DNA of 64,000 nt from Paenibacillus dendritiformis (GTDB lineage Bacteria > Bacillota > Bacilli > Paenibacillales > Paenibacillaceae). Position numbers and translations under genes: made by a program. The stretch covers positions 1,481,001 through 1,545,000 of the forward strand of contig NZ_OX216966.1 of assembly GCF_945605565.1 (NCBI RefSeq), in the 5' to 3' direction. Positions 35,312-43,873 of the stretch are shown in pieces; within the stretch, counting starts at the first letter, position 1; each line of letters starts with the position of its first letter. A model generated the notes under the pieces. It saw nothing but the letters and a program-made list of their open reading frames with translations. It searched no databases and was not told where the DNA came from.

Positions 35312-36499
35312 ATGAAAAATCACCTGCACTATATTCCACTTCAGAAAGTGAATCCAGAGACCGTTAAATTGAAAGATTTGTCTGAGTTAATAAGAGTTGA
35401 AATGGATGTAGACAAGACGGTCTCAGAAAACTTCCCTATAAATGCTTTTGGTAAGGATGATGATGACTTAAAAGTATTAGGGGCTAAAGCTTTACTTCAA
35501 GCGTTTTATAAAATTGACAATGTTAAGTATGATCTGGTTTATGAGTACGGGAATATTGAGTTTTTGGGATTGTCTGAGGATAAAGATATCATTTTCAATT
35601 TTAAAGAAGATAATGTGAATGCTTCGGGAATATATGAATTCACAAGTCAGTTTTACGATTTGTTTAAAATGGGCAAATATGCAAACTGGCTAGTAAGTCG
35701 TAATTATGAGGATTTGCTCTCAGAAAATTTAACTAAGTTATTGGAGAAACAAAAGGATACCAAAAAGCAATTCCGTTTTATTAGGGAAGGGAAGAATGAA
35801 TTTCTAAGAGGATTTACTTCGACTTCCTATAAGAATTATGACAATAACCTGTGTATTTATCTTATTTTCTTAGCTCTCCATGAGCAATCTAAAAAGCATA
35901 ACATCAATTTCAGTATAGACAGAGCATATTTATCGGATTCAGCATTTAAAATTTATTTTGAACAGGAACAACCTATATCAATTGATGGATTGGGTGATGT
36001 GTACTTTGGTGCATATGCTACTAATAACGAAATAAGAGAAACACAATTTTCTTTTGAAATTCGTTACAGGATTGTTGACCCAGAAGATCCAAATGTATAT
36101 TTTTCCGCTATGCCACAGCTTAGAGATTCAGTTTTTGAAATAAGGAAAAACTATGGCTTGGAAAAAATTAAAGAGCGGTTCAGTAATATTAATCGAATTA
36201 AAGAGATACAAGAGAGCATGATAGAATATATTGAGGCGCTTAAAAGCGTAAAGGAAATAACTCCTGACGAATTAAGGAGATTGTATGGAAAGATCACTGA
36301 TTCAAGGGATTTTACTTCGGGAACAAAGAGCAAAATGACGGATTTGTACAATAAAAACTTGGTTAGAAACACTTATACTATCTTACAATTACTCAATAAA
36401 ATTAATACTATCACTGTCGATTTGGATGAATTGCAATATTTAGAACGAATTTATAATGATTTTATTTCTGAGCTTATCGAGAATCAGAAACGTAAATAA
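35312..36499 (+). CDS. Uncharacterised AT-rich island protein
   Basis: 395 residues with TAGGAGAAATAT before the ATG. Soluble, charged, no signal peptide. The middle (about 155-260: FLRGFTSTSYKNYDNN ... LSDSAFKIYFEQEQPISI) has the flavour of DUF932-type phage/plasmid proteins, and the C-terminal 120 residues are helical and coiled-coil-like. The assignment is weak. It is the last gene of the guaA island, 125 bases from the right-hand repeat, and is intact although its neighbours have decayed, which suggests recent arrival or selection. Confidence 0.6.
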   Translation: MKNHLHYIPLQKVNPETVKLKDLSELIRVEMDVDKTVSENFPINAFGKDDDDLKVLGAKALLQAFYKIDNVKYDLVYEYGNIEFLGLSEDKDIIFNFKEDNVNASGIYEFTSQFYDLFKMGKYANWLVSRNYEDLLSENLTKLLEKQKDTKKQFRFIREGKNEFLRGFTSTSYKNYDNNLCIYLIFLALHEQSKKHNINFSIDRAYLSDSAFKIYFEQEQPISIDGLGDVYFGAYATNNEIRETQFSFEIRYRIVDPEDPNVYFSAMPQLRDSVFEIRKNYGLEKIKERFSNINRIKEIQESMIEYIEALKSVKEITPDELRRLYGKITDSRDFTSGTKSKMTDLYNKNLVRNTYTILQLLNKINTITVDLDELQYLERIYNDFISELIENQKRK

Positions 36500-36624
36500 G
36501 TGGCGCAAGTGAATGGTTGTGGGCTGTTCTGAGCTACGCCACATTTTTATTTTATTTAAGTTGAAAATTCTACATTTACCCACTACAATTGATGTAAAAA
36601 CAAGTGGATAATTGAACAGTAATT

Positions 36625-36810
36625 GCACGTATTCATACACGGTCGGCATCCGTGCGGTAACGTCCATTGACGGCATGACCGCCGATTGGGCGCGCATTCC
36701 GTGGGATATTCTCGAGAAGATCTCGGTCCGGATCGTGAACGAGGTCGACAACGTCAACCGGATCGTCTACGACATTACGTCGAATCCGCCGGCGACGATT
36801 GAGTGGGAGT
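36625..36810 (+). repeat. Right copy of 186-bp guaA 3'-end repeat (attR side)
   Basis: The displaced original 3' end of guaA (last 62 codons, TAA at 36811). It starts abruptly with GCACGTATTC after island sequence and runs into the native guaA terminator. An open frame across it is only a guaA fragment. Confidence 0.85.
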
Positions 36811-36836
36811 AAGAGCCCGGCAAGTCACTGCTGAAC

Positions 36837-36869
36837 GCCTTCGTTCCATGTGGAACGAAGGCTTTTTTT
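36837..36869 (+). terminator. Original guaA terminator
   Basis: Perfect 12-bp stem GCCTTCGTTCCA/TGGAACGAAGGC with a two-base loop and seven T. It lies 26 bases after the displaced guaA stop, now 5.9 kb from the gene it served. Confidence 0.9.
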
Positions 36870-36997
36870 CCATATCTGGACCGAATAGGGATGCGTCCCG
36901 GTTCGAGGCGAATGATTCAGAGGTCTGAAGCGGGGAAGGCGTTTACCGCCATTGGCGCATTTTTCTAAGACCATGGAACCAGATTATTAGCGAAGAA

Positions 36998-37026
36998 TTG
37001 AAGGAAATTGCGCCCAACGATATACT
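36998..37026 (+). promoter_or_regulatory. Promoter of the stalk-domain gene
   Basis: TTGAAG (36998-37003), 17-base spacer, TATACT (37021-37026), about 63 bases before the ATG. Confidence 0.55.
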
Positions 37027-37088
37027 GTGTAGAATATGGAGTGAATTGGGTATTTCGGATAGCGAATAGGTAAGGGAGGCCTCATGTT

Positions 37089-37769
37089 ATGAAAAAGAAG
37101 GCAGTCGTAACGATTACAGCGGCAGCGATGGCATTCGGCATTGTCGCGGGCGTCAGCGCCGCTCCGGTATTAGAGAAGATTAGCGCGCAGCTGAACTGGT
37201 CCATCAAGTTCCAGGTGGACGGGAAGGAATGGAAGGCGCAGGACAGCGCTGGCAACAAGCTGGCGCCGATTACATACGGCGGAACCACCTACCTGCCGGT
37301 GCGGGCGGTAGCCGATGCGCTGGGCACGGCCGTCGAGTATGACTCCAGGAACCAGACGATTTATTTGGGGGAAAAATCAAGTACGACACCGATTACTTCT
37401 GAAAAAATAAAGCTCAGCTACTCCTCAATGTCGACAAAAGACAAGCAATATACGGTTCAGGGGGGCGTCGATTACGGCTCGGGCATCGTGCTTGATGATC
37501 TGAACTCGGCGGCGAAGTCTTTCGAGCTCCAGCCGGAGAATAAATATCAGAAGCTGGACTTGAAAGTGTTCGTGCTTGATGTCGAAGGCGAAATCGACGT
37601 CAAAGTATACGACGACAGCGACATCGTGCTCAAGCATGTCAAGCTGTCGGCACAGGACAAAATCCAGGATATCTCCGTGGATATTGGCGGAAGCAAGAGC
37701 ATCCGGATCGAGGGCAAGACCCCTGTATTCGACAAAGGCAAAATTTTTGTAACCGGAAATTATCGGTAA
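37089..37769 (+). CDS. Secreted protein with copper amine oxidase N-terminal-like (stalk) domain
   Basis: 226 residues. Signal peptide of about 24 residues (MKKKAVVTITAAAMAFGIVA, cleavage after VSA). Residues 35-95 match the stalk/copper amine oxidase N-terminal domain (INYGGTTYLPVRAVADALGTAVEYDSRNQTIYLG pattern), common in Paenibacillus exported proteins and thought to bind cell wall or act as a spacer. The rest is a beta-rich domain with many Lys/Asp residues (VDVKVYDDSDIVLKHVKL type). AAGGGAGG precedes the ATG. Role unknown; probably at the cell surface. Confidence 0.8.
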   Translation: MKKKAVVTITAAAMAFGIVAGVSAAPVLEKISAQLNWSIKFQVDGKEWKAQDSAGNKLAPITYGGTTYLPVRAVADALGTAVEYDSRNQTIYLGEKSSTTPITSEKIKLSYSSMSTKDKQYTVQGGVDYGSGIVLDDLNSAAKSFELQPENKYQKLDLKVFVLDVEGEIDVKVYDDSDIVLKHVKLSAQDKIQDISVDIGGSKSIRIEGKTPVFDKGKIFVTGNYR

Positions 37770-37830
37770 GCTTATCAACAGACGGTGCCTTGCGGCTCAT
37801 TGCCCAGGGGCGGTACTCTAGCGGAAGCAG

Positions 37831-37867
37831 ACGTTCTTGTCGCAGCGGCGGCAAGGGCGTTTTTTTA
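37831..37867 (+). terminator. Rho-independent terminator
   Basis: ACGTTCTTGTCGC pairs with GGCGGCAAGGGCGT using several G-T pairs, loop AGC, then seven T. Confidence 0.75.
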
Positions 37868-37933
37868 TTTACAGTCGCTAACAGAAAACACGAACGAATT
37901 ATAACTTTGGTATATTAATGTTCGGATTTATCG

Positions 37934-37963
37934 TTGACAAAATTCGAGTGTACGCTATACAAT
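37934..37963 (+). promoter_or_regulatory. Promoter of the purine riboswitch transcript
   Basis: TTGACA (37934-37939), 18-base spacer, TACAAT (37958-37963), 28 bases before the aptamer. Confidence 0.75.
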
Positions 37964-37990
37964 GAGTACGTAACCTCATACGTGCTCTTT

Positions 37991-38056
37991 TTCGTATAAT
38001 CCCGGGAATTGGCCCGGGAGTTTCTACGAGATCACCGTAAATGATCTGGCTACGAA
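37991..38056 (+). ncRNA. Purine riboswitch aptamer, guanine class
   Basis: P1 TTCGTA/TACGAA (37991-37996, 38051-38056) encloses ATAAT, P2 CCCGGG/CCCGGG, the conserved GTTTCTAC core and P3 GATCA/TGATC with loop CCGTAAA. The specificity base between GG and TAC near the 3' strand of P1 is C, the guanine/hypoxanthine type (adenine riboswitches have U). The downstream terminator at 38193-38224 is the expression platform, so guanine should switch the following purine genes off. Confidence 0.95.
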
Positions 38057-38192
38057 GGATTTTGGCACCGGACTGCGCATACGTCTGTCCGAACGCTTTG
38101 CCCTGCCTGCTGCAGCGCGCTTTCCCATTGACAAGTGATGGGGCGCAGTGCTGAGGCGAATGGCGGGTGCAGCTTGCCGACCTTATTAGCCG

Positions 38193-38224
38193 GAACTCGG
38201 GAGAATCTCCTGAGTTCTTTTTTT
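38193..38224 (+). terminator. Riboswitch-controlled terminator
   Basis: GAACTCGGGAG (38193-38203), loop AAT, CTCCTGAGTTC (38207-38217), then seven T, about 97 bases before the NCS2 gene. The 38057-38192 stretch between aptamer and terminator is long and may fold as antiterminator. Confidence 0.85.
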
Positions 38225-38320
38225 GTCCCTTGTAAGGGGAAGGTGCTGCGGAAGCGGGAAGTGCGGGATTAGGTTGCTCGGAACAGAGAGATTATCAGTT
38301 CATGGGGAGGATGTAAACGC

Positions 38321-39718
38321 ATGGATCGCTTCTTCAAAATTAAGGAGCAAGGGTCGACTGTAAGAACGGAAATAATGGCAGGGATTACGACCTTCATGAC
38401 GATGGCATATATTTTGGCCGTCAATCCGAACATTTTGACCGCTTTCGGCAAGACGGGCATGGAATGGTATCCAGTCTTTCTCGCGACTGCGATTGCCGCT
38501 GGGATTTTTACGATTGCGATGGGGATTTTCGTCAACTTCCCGGTCGCGTTGGCGCCGGGGATGGGACTTAACGCATATTTCGCTACGGTCATCGTATCGA
38601 CGGCCGGCTCGGATCACCCGATTACTTGGCAGATGGCCTTGACGGCCGTATTCATTTCCGGGATTGTGTTCTTCCTGCTGACCGTCACGCATATTCGGCA
38701 GAAGCTGCTGGAAGCCGTGCCTGACGCGTTGAAGCATGCAATTACCGTTGGTATCGGATTGTTCATTACGATTGTCGGCTTGAAGAACAGCGGCCTGCTG
38801 TCGGTATCCGTCGAAGCGGTGAACGACGTGCCGAAGGGCGTATTTACGCCGCTGCAAGGCTTCGAGACCGTCTTCGGACTCGGAAGCTTCACCGACCCGA
38901 ACGTGCTGCTCACGATTATCGGATTGGCGCTCATTTCGGTATTGATGATTTTGAACGTGCCGGGCGCGATTTTGTTCGGCATCCTCGGAACGGCTCTGAT
39001 TGCCATTCCAATGGGATTGATTGATTTCAGCTCGCTGCAGGGCGCTCAATGGGTGCCTGACTTGACGCAAATGACGGTGTTCGAATTCGACTTCGCCGGT
39101 ATTATGGGCGTCGGCATCGTGTCGATTATTTTGACCTTCACCTTCGTCGAATTGTTCGACACCTTCGGAACGCTGGTCGGCACGGCCAACCGCGCCGGCT
39201 TCATGAAGAACCGCGAAGAAGGCAACAAGCGCGTCGGCAAGGCCATGTTCGTCGATTCTATCGCGGTCGGCGGCGGCGCCGTGCTCGGCACAAGCACCGT
39301 GACGGCCTTCGTCGAGAGCTCGGCCGGGGTAGCCGCCGGCGGACGCACCGGGTTAACCTCGGTCACGACGGGTATCTGCTTCCTGCTTGCCTTGTTCCTG
39401 GCGCCAGTGATTGCCCTGATTCCGGGACCGGCTACGGCGGCGGCGCTGATTGTCGTCGGCGTTCTGATGATGCAAGCCGTGCGCGAGATCAACTTCAATG
39501 ACCTGGTCATCGGCATTCCGGCGTTCATGACGATTACGTTCATGCCATTCACGTACAGCATTGCGAACGGAATCTCCTTCGGTATTCTCGGCTATGTGCT
39601 GCTGGCCTTCGTCGCGAACGTATTCGGCAAAGGCGAGCAGAAATATAAAATTCATTGGCTGATGTGGATTTTGTTCGTCCTCGTCATTCTCCGCTACGTG
39701 TTCATGGGCGGACATTAA
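38321..39718 (+). CDS. NCS2/AzgA-type purine permease
   Basis: 465 residues with about 12-14 membrane segments. The opening TEIMAGITTFMTMAYILAVNP and the NFPVALAPGMGLNAYF motif are typical of the AzgA/PbuG/PbuO branch of hypoxanthine-guanine-adenine:proton symporters. The guanine-class riboswitch immediately upstream supports purine import. No terminator is seen in the 108 bases before the next gene, so the riboswitch may govern a longer operon. Confidence 0.93.
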   Translation: MDRFFKIKEQGSTVRTEIMAGITTFMTMAYILAVNPNILTAFGKTGMEWYPVFLATAIAAGIFTIAMGIFVNFPVALAPGMGLNAYFATVIVSTAGSDHPITWQMALTAVFISGIVFFLLTVTHIRQKLLEAVPDALKHAITVGIGLFITIVGLKNSGLLSVSVEAVNDVPKGVFTPLQGFETVFGLGSFTDPNVLLTIIGLALISVLMILNVPGAILFGILGTALIAIPMGLIDFSSLQGAQWVPDLTQMTVFEFDFAGIMGVGIVSIILTFTFVELFDTFGTLVGTANRAGFMKNREEGNKRVGKAMFVDSIAVGGGAVLGTSTVTAFVESSAGVAAGGRTGLTSVTTGICFLLALFLAPVIALIPGPATAAALIVVGVLMMQAVREINFNDLVIGIPAFMTITFMPFTYSIANGISFGILGYVLLAFVANVFGKGEQKYKIHWLMWILFVLVILRYVFMGGH

Positions 39719-39826
39719 TAGATTTAGCGCACCGTCGGCATGCATATGGCATCGTCCGTGCAGCAGAAGTTATATCAGCCGTTCATCGGCTTCATCCAAG
39801 ACTCGCTTCCAGGAGGAACTCACTTC

Positions 39827-40879
39827 ATGAAAAAACTCGCAACGACTCTCGCTATGATACTTGCCCTGGGCACGCTGCTCGCAGCCTGCTCCGGCGGCAA
39901 CAATGCCGAAGGAGGCAAGGACAAGCCGACGGAATTGGTTATCTCGACATGGGGATTTGCCGAAGATGCAATGAAGAAGAACCTGTATGAGCCGTTCGAG
40001 AAGCAATACAATGTCAAGATCGTCACCGAGATTGGCAACAACACCGACCGCCTCAACAAAATCCGCCAGGGCAGCTCGAAGGTCGACCTGATCTACTTGT
40101 CCGACTATTACGCGCTGCAGGGCATCGAGGAAGGACTGTTCGAGAAGATCGATCGCAAGAACATCCCGAATATCGACAACCTGTACGATATCGCCAAGGC
40201 CCCGCTTGGCCAAGACTACGGTCCGGCGCATACGGTCGCGCAGCTCGGCCTTGTCTACAACGCGGATGAGGTGAAGGAGCCGGTGGAATCCTGGGAGGAT
40301 CTGTGGAAGCCGGCCTTCCAGAACAAGCTCGCGCTGCCGAATATTACGATTACGACCGGCCCGATGCTGATCGACATGGCGGCCAAGCATGGGGGCAGCA
40401 TGGATATGGCCACCGACGCGGCCTTCAAGGCGCTGCAAGAGATCAATCCGGGCGTCGTCAAATATTACTCCAAGTCCGCCGATCTCGTGAACATGTTCGC
40501 ACAGGGCGAGGTCGTCATCGCGCCGATGCAGGACACGTTCTATGGCAGTGTGTCTGAGGCGGTGCCGTCGGCCCAGTTCGTTACGCCGAAGGAAGGCGCG
40601 TATGCGCTGCTGAACACGGTCAACGTCGTCAAAGGATCGAAGAACAAGGAATTGGCTGAGAAATTCATCAACTGGCATCTGAGCCAGGAGGTGCAGCAAG
40701 CCAATGCGCTCGATCGGGTCGATTCCCCGACCAACAAGCTCGTCACCTTGACGGAAGAGCAAGCCACAGGCATGACCTACGGTGCAGACGTCGTCGAGAA
40801 CCTGAAGACATTGGATTTGCGCAAGGTGAATCAAGAGATGGCAGACTGGATCGACCGCTGGAACCGGGAGATCGAGTAG
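39827..40879 (+). CDS. Pot-type ABC transporter substrate-binding lipoprotein
   Basis: About 350 residues from ATG 39827 (AGGAGGA ten bases upstream; the ATG at 39740 lies in the spacer). Lipobox LAAC with C21. The mature part is a PotD/PotF-like periplasmic-binding fold (VESWEDLWKPAFQNKLALPN, LVNMFAQGEVVIAPMQD). Pot-like proteins bind spermidine or putrescine, but the nearby NCS2 permease, guanine riboswitch and adenine deaminase raise a purine-like ligand as an alternative. Confidence 0.88.
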   Translation: MKKLATTLAMILALGTLLAACSGGNNAEGGKDKPTELVISTWGFAEDAMKKNLYEPFEKQYNVKIVTEIGNNTDRLNKIRQGSSKVDLIYLSDYYALQGIEEGLFEKIDRKNIPNIDNLYDIAKAPLGQDYGPAHTVAQLGLVYNADEVKEPVESWEDLWKPAFQNKLALPNITITTGPMLIDMAAKHGGSMDMATDAAFKALQEINPGVVKYYSKSADLVNMFAQGEVVIAPMQDTFYGSVSEAVPSAQFVTPKEGAYALLNTVNVVKGSKNKELAEKFINWHLSQEVQQANALDRVDSPTNKLVTLTEEQATGMTYGADVVENLKTLDLRKVNQEMADWIDRWNREIE

Positions 40880-40898
40880 GCCGGGATGTATAGAAGGT

Positions 40899-40932
40899 AG
40901 GGAGGGCTGCTGGAATACGCACCCTCTTTTTT
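40899..40932 (+). terminator. Weak hairpin between binding protein and permease genes
   Basis: GAGGG and CCCTC around a 15-base loop, then TTTTTT. Short stem; probably leaky, giving more binding protein than channel. Confidence 0.4.
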
Positions 40933-40980
40933 ATTCCACCCTAGCGGATTACAAGCCAAGACAACAGGAGAACACAACCT

Positions 40981-41802
40981 ATGAAAAAACGATTTTTGTG
41001 GCTGCTGCTGCTGCCGGGACTTCTGTTCCTTACCGTTTTTATGATTATTCCGATCTTTTTGACGATCGGGTCCACCTTTTTTAATGAAGGGCAGTTCACG
41101 ATTCAAGGCTATGTCAAGCTGCTCGGTGATCCGTATATTTTAAAAATTTTGCTGACGACCCTGGAAGTCAGCCTTGTGACGACCGCCGTCTGCATCCTTA
41201 TCGGCTTCCCGACGGCCTATTACATTTCCAAAAAGAAGGCCCGGGTCAAAGGCATCCTGCTGGCCCTGGCGCTGTTCCCGATGCTGACGAGCGCGATTGT
41301 CCGTTCGTTCAGCTGGATGGTCATTCTCGGCAAAAACGGGATTGTCAACAACCTGCTTACCGGCATCGGCCTTGTTGACGAGCCCTTGAAAATATTGTAC
41401 ACCCCGACGGCCATGATGATTGGCCTGATCCATCTGTTCCTGCCGCTCATGATCATCTCGCTCGTCGGGGTGATGGAGAACATCGACGGCGATCTGCTTC
41501 GCGCCTCCGAGAGTCTGGGCGCCTCGCGCCTCAAAGGCTTCATGAGCATCATCGTGCCGCTGTGCGTGCCCGGGCTCATCGTCGGCAGCATCCTCGTCTT
41601 CGTCGGCAGCCTGACGGCCTATACGACGCCGCAGCTGCTCGGCGGGAAGCAGCGCGTCATCGCCACGTTCCTCTATCAGAACGCGATGACGCTCAATGAT
41701 TGGACGATGGCATCCATTATCGCCACAGTGATGATTGTCGTCACGTTCATCATCATCGGATTGATGAACCAGCTGGCGCGCAAATTGAATCCGAAGGGGT
41801 AA
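40981..41802 (+). CDS. Pot-type ABC transporter permease (PotB-like)
   Basis: 273 residues, six membrane segments from LWLLLLPGLLFLTVFMIIPI. The EAA loop (RASESLGASRLKGFMSIIVP) matches the PotB group. A CAGGAGAA ribosome binding site precedes the ATG. It forms the heterodimeric channel with the next gene's product and couples to the ATPase at 42622. Confidence 0.9.
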   Translation: MKKRFLWLLLLPGLLFLTVFMIIPIFLTIGSTFFNEGQFTIQGYVKLLGDPYILKILLTTLEVSLVTTAVCILIGFPTAYYISKKKARVKGILLALALFPMLTSAIVRSFSWMVILGKNGIVNNLLTGIGLVDEPLKILYTPTAMMIGLIHLFLPLMIISLVGVMENIDGDLLRASESLGASRLKGFMSIIVPLCVPGLIVGSILVFVGSLTAYTTPQLLGGKQRVIATFLYQNAMTLNDWTMASIIATVMIVVTFIIIGLMNQLARKLNPKG

Positions 41803-41807
41803 CGAAC

Positions 41808-42599
41808 ATGAAGGACACACATCGCGGACTCGCCCTGTTTACGGCTCTCGTCTTTCTCTTTTTGCTTGGGCCGCTGCTTATCATTATGGCTACGTCATTC
41901 GGAGACAGCTCCGTGCTCAAATTTCCGCCGGAAGGCTTCTCCTTCCGCTGGTACAGCAATATTTTCGACGTCGAGATGTTCATGACGACGTTCAAGGTGA
42001 CGATTGTCGTCGCGCTGGCGGGGAACCTGATCGCGCTTCTTATCGGCGTTCCCGCCGCTTATGCCCTCAGCCGCTTCCATTTCCGGGGCAAAGGGCTGCT
42101 CAATTCGATTTTCATCTCGCCCATCCTGATACCGGGCGTCGTGCTCGGCTTCACGATGCTGAAATATTTGGTCGTTCAGTTCCAATTGCCGATCTACACC
42201 AGCCTGTTAATCGGGCATATCGTTCTGATGCTGCCGTTCATCATTCGCGTCATCGCATCGAGCTTGTCGAACTTCGACTATGCGGTCGAGGAAGCGTCCA
42301 TGAGTCTGGGCGCCAGCCGCCTGAAGACCTTCTTCACGGTCGTGCTGCCGAATATCCGATCGGGACTGATTGCGGGCGTGCTGCTCGCGTTCCTCGAATC
42401 GTTCAACAACGTCGACATCTCGGTGTTCATGACCGGACCGGGGGTCAGCACGCTGCCGATTCAGATGCTGACCTATGTCGAGAACTATTTCGACCCGACC
42501 ATTGCAGCTATCTCGGTGCTGCTGATGGTCGTGACGGCCCTGCTGATGTTCTTGATCGAGCGCCTGATGGGACTCTCCTACTTCACGAAAAATAACTAG
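41808..42599 (+). CDS. Pot-type ABC transporter permease (PotC-like)
   Basis: 263 residues from ATG 41808; an upstream in-frame start at 41700 falls inside the previous gene. Six membrane segments, EAA loop EEASMSLGASRLKTFFTVVLP, typical PotC. Six bases separate it from PotB, so they are translated together. Confidence 0.9.
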   Translation: MKDTHRGLALFTALVFLFLLGPLLIIMATSFGDSSVLKFPPEGFSFRWYSNIFDVEMFMTTFKVTIVVALAGNLIALLIGVPAAYALSRFHFRGKGLLNSIFISPILIPGVVLGFTMLKYLVVQFQLPIYTSLLIGHIVLMLPFIIRVIASSLSNFDYAVEEASMSLGASRLKTFFTVVLPNIRSGLIAGVLLAFLESFNNVDISVFMTGPGVSTLPIQMLTYVENYFDPTIAAISVLLMVVTALLMFLIERLMGLSYFTKNN

Positions 42600-42621
42600 C
42601 ATAAACGGAGGCCTGACGACC

Positions 42622-43785
42622 ATGGAATACCTATCGTTGCAAAATATATCAGTAGCTTATGAAAAAAATACGATCTTGAAAGATTTCTCGCTAAATATTC
42701 AGGAAGGGGAGCTTATCTCCCTGCTTGGCCCTTCGGGCTGCGGCAAGACGACGACGCTCCGCCTTATCGCGGGCTTCCTGGAGGCGAAGGACGGCAAGTT
42801 CATGTTCAAGGGCAAGGATTACACGAAGATGCCGGTGAACAAGCGGAACTTCGGCTTCGTCTTCCAGAGCTATGCGCTGTTCCCGCATATGACCGTGTTC
42901 GACAATGTCGCTTACGGCCTGCGCCTGCGGAAGGTCGACAAGGCGGAGATCGGGAAGCGCGTGCTCGCCATGCTGGAGATCGTCAATCTGAATGGCTTCG
43001 AGAAGCGCTTCCCGGGCGAGCTGTCCGGCGGCCAGCGCCAGCGCGTCGCGATTGCCCGCGCCCTCGTCATCGAGCCGGATCTGCTGCTGTTCGATGAGCC
43101 GCTCAGCAACCTGGACGCCAATCTGCGTGTCAACATGCGCGTCGAGATCCGCCGTATTCAGAAGCAGCTTGGCATTACGACCGTCTATGTATCGCATGAT
43201 CAGGAGGAATGCTTCTCGATCTCGGACAAGGTAGCGATTATGAATAAAGGCATCATCGAGCAATTGGACGCGCCGGCAAACATCTACAAATACCCGGCCA
43301 CCGAATTCGTTGCCCGCTTCATCGGGTTCAACAACTTCATCGAATTCGGAAGCATGAAGCAGGACGGCAACGTCATCACCCTCGAAGGGAAAGGGGATGT
43401 GCGGCTGAAGGTGATTCACCGCTCCGGACATCCGATTACCGATGCGATGAAAGGCGCCATCCGGCCGGATGATCTGATCGTACTGGCCGAGGGCGAGCTG
43501 AACGGCTTCGCTGACAGCAGAACTGGCGGACTGAATGGCACTGGCGACAAGGAAGCCGGAGTTATAGGGGGACTGACCTCCGAGGAGCTGGCCGCAGGCT
43601 GGAACACGATTCCGGGCCGTATCAAAATCAGCACCTTCCTGGGTCGAAGCTATCAATATGTCGTGGAGACGGCTTTGGGCGACTTCACCGTCAACCGGGA
43701 AATGGAACAGCCATTCGAACGCGGCACGGCGGTCAAGCTGGTGATGCCAAAAGAAAAGGTGGTTCTGGTTCGCGCCGAAGCGTAA
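42622..43785 (+). CDS. Pot-type ABC transporter ATP-binding protein (PotA-like)
   Basis: 387 residues. Walker A GPSGCGKTTT (K42), Q-loop, signature LSGGQRQRVA, Walker B LLLFDEPLSNLD, and a C-terminal TOBE-like regulatory domain (about 280-387) as in spermidine/putrescine ATPases. It hydrolyses ATP to drive uptake through the two permeases encoded upstream. Unlike the sugar transporters in this window, this system carries its own ATPase. Confidence 0.93.
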   Translation: MEYLSLQNISVAYEKNTILKDFSLNIQEGELISLLGPSGCGKTTTLRLIAGFLEAKDGKFMFKGKDYTKMPVNKRNFGFVFQSYALFPHMTVFDNVAYGLRLRKVDKAEIGKRVLAMLEIVNLNGFEKRFPGELSGGQRQRVAIARALVIEPDLLLFDEPLSNLDANLRVNMRVEIRRIQKQLGITTVYVSHDQEECFSISDKVAIMNKGIIEQLDAPANIYKYPATEFVARFIGFNNFIEFGSMKQDGNVITLEGKGDVRLKVIHRSGHPITDAMKGAIRPDDLIVLAEGELNGFADSRTGGLNGTGDKEAGVIGGLTSEELAAGWNTIPGRIKISTFLGRSYQYVVETALGDFTVNREMEQPFERGTAVKLVMPKEKVVLVRAEA

Positions 43786-43873
43786 GTGCGCGACAGAACA
43801 TATGCGAACATCGCATTTGGACCTAAGCCTTGGCGAGTGATGACAGAACGAGGACAACAAGGAGAGTGCAGCC

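Larger units (their letters stand above)
30917..36624. mobile_element. Decayed integrative element/prophage remnant in guaA
   Basis: An AT-rich island between direct repeats of the guaA 3' end (5,894-bp period). The first gene inside is a tyrosine integrase remnant reading away from guaA, followed by a small gene, a broken HTH gene, a broken phage structural gene and two intact-looking genes. The guaA 3' end is a known integration hotspot. Frameshifts in the integrase mean the element is probably no longer able to excise by itself. Its base composition contrasts strongly with the GC-rich chromosome on both sides. Confidence 0.8.

Noticed and set aside
36612..36812. Small open frame at the right end of the island
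   Set aside because: It is only the duplicated C-terminal end of guaA in frame with a few island codons; it has no ribosome binding site.
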